The notes beneath the pieces are model-generated. The model had not been told where the DNA came from, did no database searches, and saw nothing but the letters and a program-made list of their open reading frames with translations. Made by a program: the position numbers and the translations under genes. DNA of 64,000 nt, taken from assembly GCF_021491355.1 (NCBI RefSeq), contig NZ_JAKENF010000003.1, positions 682,001 through 746,000 of the forward strand. The letters are read 5' to 3'. The stretch comes from Alitabrizicola rongguiensis (GTDB taxonomy: Bacteria; Pseudomonadota; Alphaproteobacteria; Rhodobacterales; Rhodobacteraceae). This document shows positions 57,622 to 64,000 of the stretch, piece after piece. Position 1 is the stretch's first letter. Every line of letters starts with the position of its first letter.

Positions 57622-59637
57622 TTGGATATTGCGACCCTGCGCGCCCAGCACCCCGAGCACTGGAAGAAAGCCGCCGCCATCCGCGTCCTGACGCTGGATG
57701 CGGTCGCCGCCGCCAATTCCGGCCATTCCGGCATGCCGATGGGCATGGCCGACGTGGCAACCGTTCTTTTAGAGAAGCACATGAGCTTCGATGCTTCGGC
57801 CCCCGATTGGCCGAACCGCGACCGCTTCATTCTGTCGGCCGGCCACGGCTCAATGCTGCTCTATTCGCTGCTGTATCTCACCGGCTATGCCGACATGACG
57901 CTGGAGCAGATCAAGAACTTCCGCCAGTGGGGTGCAATCACCGCGGGTCACCCGGAATACGGTCATGCAAAGGGCATCGAGACGACGACGGGTCCTCTAG
58001 GTCAGGGCATCGCCAACTCGGTCGGCTTCGCCATCGCCGAGGAATCGCTCCGCGCCCGGTGGGGGTCGAAGATCATCGACCATTATACCTATGTCGTCGC
58101 CGGTGACGGCTGCCTTATGGAAGGCGTCAGCCAGGAGGCGCTGGCACTTGCCGGTAAGCAGCAGCTTTCGCGCCTGATCGTGCTGTGGGACAACAACGGC
58201 ATTACCATCGACGGCAAGGTTTCCCTCTCCGACGTGACCGACCAGAAGGCGCGCTTCGCCGCCTCGGGCTGGGACGTGTTCGAGTGCGACGGCCATGATC
58301 CGGTGGACATCGACCGCGCGCTGACCGCCGCGAAGGCATCGAAAGGGCCGGCTCTTGTCGCCTGCAAGACGCATATCGCTCTTGGTTCCTCGGCGCAGGA
58401 CACCTCCAAGGGCCACGGCGCGCTGACCGATGCGAAGCTGATCGCCGATACCCGCGCGGCCTATGGCTGGGATCACGGCCCGTTCGAGATTCCGGCGGAT
58501 ATCAAGAAGGCCTGGGAAGCCATCGGCCATCGTGGCGTGCCCGCCCGCAAGGAATGGGAAGCGCGTCTTTCCGCGCTGTCTCCCGCCAAGCAGAAGGAAT
58601 TCGCGCGCATCTTCGCTCACGAAGTGCCGGCCCGTCTTGCCTCTGTCATCCGTGGCGTGAAGAAAGCTGCGGTCGAGGCCCTGCCGAAACTCGCGACCCG
58701 CGCGTCGTCGGAAAAGGTGCTCGCCGCGATCAACCCGGTGATGCAGGAAACGATCGGCGGCTCGGCCGACCTGACCGGCTCGAACAACACCAAGACGCCC
58801 GATCTTGGCACCTTCGAACCCGGCAACCGCAAGGGCCGCTACGTCTACTACGGCATCCGCGAGCATGGCATGGCGGCCGCGATGAACGGCATGGTGCTGC
58901 ATGGCGGCATTCGCCCCTATGGCGGGACCTTCATGTGCTTCACCGACTATGCCCGCCCCTCGATGCGGCTTTCGGCGCTGATGGGTGTTCCTGTCGTCTA
59001 TGTGATGACGCATGACTCGATCGGCCTCGGAGAAGACGGTCCGACGCACCAGCCGGTCGAGCATCTCGCGATCAGCCGTTCGACGCCGAACACCTTGGTG
59101 ATCCGCCCCGCCGACCTCGTCGAGACCGCCGAGGCGTGGGAAGTGGCGCTGAACCAGAAATCGACGCCGACGGTGCTGGCGCTGAGCCGCCAGAACCTGC
59201 CGGCGGTCCGCAAGTCTCACACCGCGCAAAACCTTGTTGCCAAGGGCGCCTATGTGCTGGCCGAGTCGACCCGGCGCCGTCAGGTCATCCTGATCGCCAC
59301 CGGCTCCGAAGTGGAAATCGCGCTGAAGGCCCATGAATTGCTGGAAGCGCAGGGGATCGGCACCCGTGTCGTCTCGATGCCCTGCCAGGAGTTGTTCGCC
59401 CAGCAGGACGCCAGCTACCGCAAGAAGATCCTGCCGCCCGGTCCGGTCCGGATTGCGATCGAGGCTGGCGTGCGGTTCGGCTGGGATCGCTGGCTCTTGG
59501 GCGAAGGCGGCAAGGCGAACAAGGCCGATTTCGTCGGCATGGAGGGCTTCGGCGCCTCGGCCCCGGCAGACCGGCTTTACAAGGAGTTCGGCATCACCGC
59601 CGAAGCGACCGTCGCCAAGGCCAAGGCGCTGCTCTGA
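57622..59637 (+). CDS. tkt: Transketolase
   Basis: A 671-residue thiamine-diphosphate enzyme of the pentose-phosphate pathway (and Calvin cycle where present). The N-terminal [16 protein letters not shown], the metal/TPP motif [13 protein letters not shown]...[11 protein letters not shown] near residues 165-195, the [15 protein letters not shown] block and the C-terminal domain are complete. The start is TTG 57622 with an AAGGAT site at good spacing; no ATG is available in the right place. No cbb gene is adjacent, so a non-autotrophic role is likely. A terminator follows directly. Confidence 0.94.
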   Translation: MDIATLRAQHPEHWKKAAAIRVLTLDAVAAANSGHSGMPMGMADVATVLLEKHMSFDASAPDWPNRDRFILSAGHGSMLLYSLLYLTGYADMTLEQIKNFRQWGAITAGHPEYGHAKGIETTTGPLGQGIANSVGFAIAEESLRARWGSKIIDHYTYVVAGDGCLMEGVSQEALALAGKQQLSRLIVLWDNNGITIDGKVSLSDVTDQKARFAASGWDVFECDGHDPVDIDRALTAAKASKGPALVACKTHIALGSSAQDTSKGHGALTDAKLIADTRAAYGWDHGPFEIPADIKKAWEAIGHRGVPARKEWEARLSALSPAKQKEFARIFAHEVPARLASVIRGVKKAAVEALPKLATRASSEKVLAAINPVMQETIGGSADLTGSNNTKTPDLGTFEPGNRKGRYVYYGIREHGMAAAMNGMVLHGGIRPYGGTFMCFTDYARPSMRLSALMGVPVVYVMTHDSIGLGEDGPTHQPVEHLAISRSTPNTLVIRPADLVETAEAWEVALNQKSTPTVLALSRQNLPAVRKSHTAQNLVAKGAYVLAESTRRRQVILIATGSEVEIALKAHELLEAQGIGTRVVSMPCQELFAQQDASYRKKILPPGPVRIAIEAGVRFGWDRWLLGEGGKANKADFVGMEGFGASAPADRLYKEFGITAEATVAKAKALL

Positions 59638-59660
59638 CAGATCAGTCCCGCTAAAGGAAA

Positions 59661-59693
59661 CGCCCAGCCCAAGGCCGGGCGTTTTCGTTTTTG
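59661..59693 (+). terminator. Rho-independent terminator of tkt
   Basis: CGCCCAGCC (59661-59669) and GGCCGGGCG (59673-59681) form a stem with one mismatch, followed by TTTTCGTTTTTG. It lies directly before the convergent DUF1330 stop codon. Confidence 0.75.
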
Positions 59694-60020
59694 TCAGCCG
59701 GCCCTGAGATAGGGAATCGTCCCGGCAAGGTCGGTGTCGTCGATCAACCGGAAGCGGCTGACGCTCCCGGCCTGCCGTGCCTTGCCGAACGGGGCATAGT
59801 CGGGATCGGCGGCAAAGGCCTCGACCGCCTCGCGGCTAGGAAATGAGACCAGCGCGATCAGCGTGCTGTCCTGATCGCCCCCTTCGAGATTGGCGATGTT
59901 GCCGCTGCGGGACAGATATCGCCCGCCGTGGCGCTCGACCAGCTTGTGGACCTTGGCGGCATAGTCGGGGACCCAACGGTCGTCGGTGATCTTGATGTCG
60001 GCAATCAGATAGACGGTCAT
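59694..60020 (-). CDS. DUF1330 family protein
   Basis: A 108-residue ferredoxin-like-fold (dimeric alpha-beta barrel) protein of DUF1330. It begins MTVYLIADIKITDDRW and has ALVSFPSREAVEAFAADPDYAPF, the signature of the family. The function is unknown; related folds are found in monooxygenases and dye-decolorising proteins. The start at 60020 is preceded by AGGAGCG. It diverges from the HxlR regulator gene, which may control it. Confidence 0.88.
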   Translation of the reverse strand: MTVYLIADIKITDDRWVPDYAAKVHKLVERHGGRYLSRSGNIANLEGGDQDSTLIALVSFPSREAVEAFAADPDYAPFGKARQAGSVSRFRLIDDTDLAGTIPYLRAG

Positions 60021-60186
60021 GGCACGCTCCTGAGACTCGGTTCCCGCGGGATTGCAGGAGGCCTTCAGGGTCAGGCACTGCGACAAAGGCATCCAGTCTC
60101 GGGTCTGGAGCAACGGGTACAGTTTCTGGACTGGATCGAAGACGTATTCGGCGCAATCCTGACTTCATGCAAAGCGGGAGGTTCCC

Positions 60187-60879
60187 ATGACCCAGGCCAG
60201 CTACAAGCAGTTCTGCCCCCTCTCCATGGCCGCCGAGATCCTGTGCACGCGCTGGACGCTGGTGCTCCTGCGCGAGTTCATCGCTGGATCGACGCGGTTC
60301 AACGACCTGCGCCGGGGAGTGCCCAAGATGTCACCGACGCTTTTATCCCAACGTCTCAAGGAGTTGGAGGATGCAGGCGTCATCGAGCGCCGCGCGGTCC
60401 CGCGCGAGCGCGGCGTTTTCGAGTATCACCTGACCGAGGCGGGCCGCGACCTGCGCAGCGTGATCGAGAGCGTCGGCTTCTGGGGACAGAAATGGGTTCA
60501 ATCCAGCCTGTCGCTGAAGAATCTCGATCCGTCGCTGCTGATGTGGGATATGCGGCGCAACCTGAACCCCGAGCCCCTGCCCCGCAAGCGCACGGTGATC
60601 CAGTTTCTGTATCCCGAACTTCCGGCCTCGAAACAGCTGTGGTGGCTTGTGGTCGAGCCGCAGGGCGAAGTCGATCTGTGCTGGTCCGACCCGGGGTTCG
60701 ATGTGGATTGCTACGTCACCACCGACCTCAGGACCATGACCGCCATCTGGATGGGCGTGACCACCGTCGAGAAGGAGCGCGACCGGATCGAGTTGTCGGG
60801 TCCGCGCGCCATCACCTCGACGATGCAGGTCTGGCTGGGCCTCAGCCCCTTCGCCGTGGAGCCCAAGCGCGTCAGTTGA
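60187..60879 (+). CDS. HxlR family transcriptional regulator with C-terminal extension
   Basis: A 230-residue regulator. The HxlR winged helix covers residues 1-95: CPLSMAAEILCTRWTLVLLREF, GSTRFNDLRRGVPKMSPTLLSQRLKELEDAG and a wing with RREVPRERG-like basic residues. Residues 120-230 form an added domain with an SCP2/sterol-carrier-like feel (EVDLCWSDPGFDVDCYVTTDLRTM), seen in a subset of HxlR proteins. Cys13 and Cys22 could serve as redox sensors. It diverges from the DUF1330 gene. The signal is unknown. Confidence 0.87.
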   Translation: MTQASYKQFCPLSMAAEILCTRWTLVLLREFIAGSTRFNDLRRGVPKMSPTLLSQRLKELEDAGVIERRAVPRERGVFEYHLTEAGRDLRSVIESVGFWGQKWVQSSLSLKNLDPSLLMWDMRRNLNPEPLPRKRTVIQFLYPELPASKQLWWLVVEPQGEVDLCWSDPGFDVDCYVTTDLRTMTAIWMGVTTVEKERDRIELSGPRAITSTMQVWLGLSPFAVEPKRVS

Positions 60880-60888
60880 GCACAACGC

Positions 60889-61851
60889 TCACCCGGCACG
60901 AAAGACAAGACGGGCAAGCGGCGAGATGACCTTCGTTGCGACCGGGATCAGCAAGAGGCCGAGCGCAAGCCCGACCACGCCATCGCAAAGCGCCGTGACA
61001 AGCCACGAGACCAGCCCCTGGATTGCGCCGGGCGCATGATGTGCGGCAGCTTCGGCCCAGTGGTGGATCATGTCGTAGGGACCGGCAAACCCCAACTCGG
61101 CAAGTCCATGCAGCACGATGTTGCCGCCAACCCAGAGCATCGCAGCGGTGCCGACCGTGGACAGGACCGACAGGAGCCGCGGCATCGCCCGCACGAGCCC
61201 GCGCCCAACGGCCCGCGTCGCACCGAGCCGCGCAGTCTTGGCCAGATGCAATCCGACATCGTCCATCTTCACGATCAGGGCGACCGCACCATAGACGCCG
61301 ACTGTGATAAGCATACCGACCAGCGCCAGCGTCACCGCTTGCAGCCACAGGCTGTCGCCGGGGATCACCGCCAGTGCGATCGTCATGATCTCGGCCGACA
61401 GGATGAAATCCGTCTTGATCGCGCCGGAAACCCTCTGCTCTTCCAGATGTGCGGGGTCTCTGGTGTCGAAATCCTGCTCGACCGCATGATCCGCATGGGG
61501 CGCGACCGCATGCAGCAACTTCTCGGCGCCTTCGAAACACAGATAGGCGCCGCCCAGCATCAGAAGCGGCGTGATCGCCTGCGGCAGAAAGGCTTCCAGC
61601 AGCATCAGCGCGGGCAGCAGGATCAGGAGCTTGTTGCGGACCGAGCCGAGGGCAATGCGCCCTATCATTGGCAGTTCGCGACTGGCCTCGAAGCCGGTGA
61701 CGTATTTCGGGGTCACCGCCGCGTCGTCGATGACAACCCCCGCCGCCTTGGTTCCGGCCTTTGCCGCTGCCGCCGCAACATCGTCGACCGAGGTTGCCGC
61801 CAGCTTGGCGATCGCCGCCACGTCATCCAGCAGCGCAAGCAAGCCGCTCAT
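60889..61851 (-). CDS. DUF808 (YedI-like) membrane protein
   Basis: A 320-residue polytopic membrane protein of the DUF808 family. The conserved start GLLALLDDVAAIAKLAATSVDDVA and the segments KAAGVVIDDAAVTPKYVTG and LLMLGGAYLCFEGAEKLLH are typical, with about six or more helices after residue 70. The function is unknown. It is convergent with the HxlR gene (nine bases between stops). The divergent gap gene begins about 196 bases upstream, behind two CceR-like boxes. Confidence 0.87.
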   Translation of the reverse strand: MSGLLALLDDVAAIAKLAATSVDDVAAAAAKAGTKAAGVVIDDAAVTPKYVTGFEASRELPMIGRIALGSVRNKLLILLPALMLLEAFLPQAITPLLMLGGAYLCFEGAEKLLHAVAPHADHAVEQDFDTRDPAHLEEQRVSGAIKTDFILSAEIMTIALAVIPGDSLWLQAVTLALVGMLITVGVYGAVALIVKMDDVGLHLAKTARLGATRAVGRGLVRAMPRLLSVLSTVGTAAMLWVGGNIVLHGLAELGFAGPYDMIHHWAEAAAHHAPGAIQGLVSWLVTALCDGVVGLALGLLLIPVATKVISPLARLVFRAG

Positions 61852-61919
61852 CCACCAACCTCTCGATCGTTTCCACGCTCAAACCTAATTGATGACAGAA
61901 CTTGCACAAGCCCCTCCGC

Positions 61920-61952
61920 CGTTAGCGCTACCACCGCAAGTTTGCGCTAACA
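61920..61952. promoter_or_regulatory. Two CceR-like operator boxes before the first gap gene
   Basis: CGTTAGCGCTACCA (61920-61933) and AGTTTGCGCTAACA (61939-61952) each match the perfect edd palindrome TGTTAGCGCTAACA at 12 of 14 positions. Their centres are 19 bases apart. The boxes lie 96-128 bases before the start codon. No convincing promoter could be placed between them and the gene. Confidence 0.6.
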
Positions 61953-62047
61953 CCATGAAATACCGTCGTTTTTAGTCTTTCCATGAATCTTTTCTCGGGG
62001 TAACTGCTCTGCATCCCTTCGCATACGCAGCATTTTCGGAGTCATCC

Positions 62048-63052
62048 ATGACGATCACCGTCGGAATCAACGGCTTCGGCCGGATCGGCCGCTGCACGCT
62101 GGCCCATATCACCGAAGCCGCCCGGAACGACGTCCAGGTCGTCGCGATCAATGCGACCGGTCCGGTGGAGACCAACGCCCACCTGCTGAAATACGATAGC
62201 GTCCATGGCCGCTTCCCCGGCACCGTCAAGGTCGTGAACGGGGCGCTTGACCTCGGCCGTGGCCCGATCCGCGTAATGTCGACCTACAACCCGGACGAGC
62301 TCGACTGGGAAGGCGTGGATGTCGTGCTGGAATGCACCGGCAAGTTCAACGATCGCGACAAGGCCGCGGTCCACCTGACCCGCGGCGCCAAGCGCGTTCT
62401 GGTCTCGGCGCCGGCCAAGCGCGCCGACAAGACCGTGGTCTATGGCGTGAACCACCGCCAGCTTCTGCCCGAGCATCTGGTCGTCTCGAACGGCTCCTGC
62501 ACCACGAACTGCCTCGCGCCGCTCGCCAAGGTGCTGAACGACGCGATCGGCATCGAGTCGGGGATCATGACCACGATCCACAGCTATACCGGCGACCAGC
62601 CGACGCTCGACCGCCGCCACAAGGACCTCTACCGCGCCCGCGCTGCCGCCATGGCGATGATCCCGACCTCGACCGGCGCGGCCAAGGCCCTGGGCGAAGT
62701 GCTGCCGGAACTGGCGGGCAAGCTTGACGGGACCGCGATCCGTGTGCCGACCCCGAACGTCAGCGCCGTGGACCTGACCTTCGTCGCGTCCAAGGACGTA
62801 ACGGTCGAGAACGTGAACGAAATCGTGCGCGAAGCCGCCGCCGGTTACATGGGCATGGTTCTGGCCTATGACCCCGAGCCGAAAGTCTCGATCGACTTCA
62901 ATCACACCACGCATTCGTCTATCTTCGCCCCTGACCAGACCAAGGTCGTCGGCAAGCGCACCGTGCGCGTGCTGGCCTGGTATGACAACGAATGGGGCTT
63001 CTCCTGCCGGATGGCCGATGTGGCCGGCGCCCTGGGGCGGCTCGCAAGCTGA
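62048..63052 (+). CDS. gap: Type I glyceraldehyde-3-phosphate dehydrogenase, likely NADP-accepting
   Basis: A 334-residue GAPDH. The NAD-fold start is [13 protein letters not shown], the catalytic Cys is in SNGSCTTNCLAP, followed by [27 protein letters not shown] and WYDNEWGFSCRM. At residue 36, where NAD-specific enzymes have Asp (AIND), this protein has Ala (AINATG), as in the anabolic GapB-type enzymes that accept NADP. It therefore may serve gluconeogenesis. Two CceR-like boxes lie upstream. A second gap gene with Asp at this position follows after 275 bases. Confidence 0.93.
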   Translation: MTITVGINGFGRIGRCTLAHITEAARNDVQVVAINATGPVETNAHLLKYDSVHGRFPGTVKVVNGALDLGRGPIRVMSTYNPDELDWEGVDVVLECTGKFNDRDKAAVHLTRGAKRVLVSAPAKRADKTVVYGVNHRQLLPEHLVVSNGSCTTNCLAPLAKVLNDAIGIESGIMTTIHSYTGDQPTLDRRHKDLYRARAAAMAMIPTSTGAAKALGEVLPELAGKLDGTAIRVPTPNVSAVDLTFVASKDVTVENVNEIVREAAAGYMGMVLAYDPEPKVSIDFNHTTHSSIFAPDQTKVVGKRTVRVLAWYDNEWGFSCRMADVAGALGRLAS

Positions 63053-63081
63053 GAGGAGCCTCGGGGGCCCTGCCCCCGCCC

Positions 63082-63225
63082 ATGACCGACCGTTTGGCAC
63101 TTGTTCTGGGCGGGCTCGTCCTCGGCCTGATTGTCCTTGACCTCGGCGTCCTTCACACGGGCGCAACGCTTTTCCTTGCGCGAAAGTTCGCGGACCTCGT
63201 GGAATATCTTTCCTTCTGGCGTTAA
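63082..63225 (+). CDS. Small membrane protein between the two gap genes
   Basis: A 47-residue protein: MTDRLALVLGGLVLGLIVLD starts a membrane helix (residues 5-21), followed by a tail with FLARKFADLVEYLSFWR. The combination of one helix and an aromatic amphipathic end looks conserved-protein-like rather than random. It overlaps a GC-rich hairpin just after the first gap gene and has no strong ribosome site. I recall similar short proteins next to gap in relatives. The function is unknown. Confidence 0.68.
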   Translation: MTDRLALVLGGLVLGLIVLDLGVLHTGATLFLARKFADLVEYLSFWR

Positions 63226-63266
63226 TCTGCCTTTGCAGGCGGTTGCATTTGCCGTCATGACGATGA

Positions 63267-63280
63267 TGTTAGCGCTATCA
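63267..63280. promoter_or_regulatory. CceR-like operator before the second gap gene
   Basis: TGTTAGCGCTATCA matches the perfect edd palindrome at 13 of 14 positions. It lies 47 bases before the start codon, a distance suited to promoter control. Confidence 0.65.
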
Positions 63281-63327
63281 GAATTGGCGAGTCGCCCGGC
63301 GGGGCGTCCTTCAGCAAGGAGAGTGGC

Positions 63328-64000
63328 ATGGCGGTCAAGGTTGCTATCAACGGCTTCGGCCGGATCGGGCGGAACATCCTGCGCGCGATCATCGAATCCG
63401 GGCGGACAGATATCGAAGTCATTGCGATCAATGACCTTGGCCCGGTCGAGACCAATGCCCACTTGCTGCGCTTCGACTCGGTCCATGGTCGCTTCCCGGC
63501 CGAGGTAACCACCGGCCCCGACTGGATCGATGTCGGCCGTGGCCCGATGCAGGTCACCGCGCTGAAGAATCCCGCGGACCTTCCGTGGAGCAATGTCGAC
63601 ATCGTTCTGGAATGCACCGGCATCTTCACCTCGAAGGAGAAATGCCTGCCCCATCTCGAGAACGGCTCGAAGCGCGTGCTGATCTCGGCCCCGGGCGATG
63701 GCGCGGACAAGACCATCGTCTATGGCGTGAACCACAATGTCCTGACCAAGGACGACATCGTGGTCTCGAACGCCTCCTGCACCACGAACTGCCTGTCACC
63801 GGTCGCCAAGGTGCTGCATGACACGATCGGCATCGAGAAGGGGATGATGACCACCATCCACTCCTATACCGGCGACCAGCCGACGCTCGACACGATGCAC
63901 AAGGATCTCTACCGCGCCCGCGCAGCGGCACTCAGCATGATCCCGACTTCGACGGGGGCCGCCAAGGCCGTGGGCCTTGTCCTGCCGGACCTCAAGGGCA
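63328..64000 (+). CDS. gap: Type I glyceraldehyde-3-phosphate dehydrogenase, NAD type (3' end beyond the window)
   Basis: The first 224 codons of a second GAPDH; the gene runs off the end. It starts [16 protein letters not shown] and has Asp36 in [12 protein letters not shown], the mark of NAD preference, the catalytic Cys in [12 protein letters not shown] and [18 protein letters not shown]. It is clearly homologous to the preceding gap gene but differs at many positions, so it is not a recent copy. An AAGGAGAG site precedes the ATG and a CceR-like box lies upstream. It is probably the glycolytic/Entner-Doudoroff enzyme. Confidence 0.94.
   Translation, partial: MAVKVAINGFGRIGRNILRAIIESGRTDIEVIAINDLGPVETNAHLLRFDSVHGRFPAEVTTGPDWIDVGRGPMQVTALKNPADLPWSNVDIVLECTGIFTSKEKCLPHLENGSKRVLISAPGDGADKTIVYGVNHNVLTKDDIVVSNASCTTNCLSPVAKVLHDTIGIEKGMMTTIHSYTGDQPTLDTMHKDLYRARAAALSMIPTSTGAAKAVGLVLPDLKG

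Overview
The window is GC-rich, gene-dense chromosomal DNA of an alphaproteobacterium, most likely order Rhodobacterales. Pointers are the gene-transfer-agent-type lysis pair, the corrinoid methyl-transfer genes of a split methionine synthase, the VPLPA-CTERM protein, Bpt, the DUF2852 and IalB proteins, and palindromes resembling the operator of CceR, a carbon regulator described in Rhodobacter sphaeroides. The genus cannot be decided from the sequence. I saw no rRNA, tRNA, CRISPR array, transposon or prophage; the region reads as stable core genome.

Layout. 0-3.2 kb: DedA membrane protein, M48 protease, rRNA methyltransferase with an overlapping PIN-domain gene. 3.8-6.4 kb: Entner-Doudoroff genes edd-eda behind a promoter that overlaps a perfect 14-bp palindrome. 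6.4-12.8 kb: glnE, DUF2852, RDD, bpt, a VOC protein and a phosphotransferase. 12.9-15.5 kb: acetolactate synthase genes preceded by a Val/Leu-rich leader peptide and attenuator. 15.5-20.5 kb: enoyl-CoA hydratase, ccmH, ccmF and a HerA-like ATPase. 20.5-20.8 kb: two candidate small RNAs. 21.6-26.3 kb: a tight operon of L,D-transpeptidase, LpxD-like acyltransferase, acyl carrier protein, ketoacyl synthase and YnfA. 27-29 kb: rlmE and ppx. 29.3-34 kb: MTHF reductase, methyl-THF:corrinoid methyltransferase and a corrinoid activator. 34-36 kb: ECF sigma factor, anti-sigma factor and a fasciclin protein. 36-38.5 kb: omega-transaminase and its GntR regulator. 38.5-44.3 kb: aroB, aroK, xerD and a CorC-like protein. 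44.4-47 kb: holin and endolysin, ccmE, argC. 47-51 kb: VPLPA-CTERM protein, murI, an acyltransferase and a LysR regulator. 51-52.7 kb: a third candidate small RNA and an ECF42-type sigma factor with its DGPF protein. 52.9-57.4 kb: purL, bolA, grxD, a GST, zapA and a coiled-coil gene. 57.6-64 kb: tkt, DUF1330, HxlR, DUF808 and two gap genes.

How the genes work together. Central carbon flow recurs: edd-eda, tkt and two GAPDH genes, with one palindrome family (TGTTAGCGCTAACA or 1-2 mismatches) before edd, before the first gap gene (two copies) and before the second. The two GAPDHs differ at the residue that sets NAD versus NADP preference, which suggests one catabolic and one anabolic enzyme. 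The one-carbon block fits a methionine synthase split into separate polypeptides, of which only part is present here.

Most unusual signals. (1) Three intergenic elements look like small RNAs. Two share a CTCCCTGTTG(G)ACT stretch before the terminator, and the third carries its complement, with 14 contiguous pairs (one wobble) to one copy. (2) A complete leader-peptide attenuator lies before the acetolactate synthase genes. (3) Two tandem AT-rich inverted repeats precede the corrinoid activator gene. (4) Both corrinoid-pathway proteins end in Arg-rich tails.
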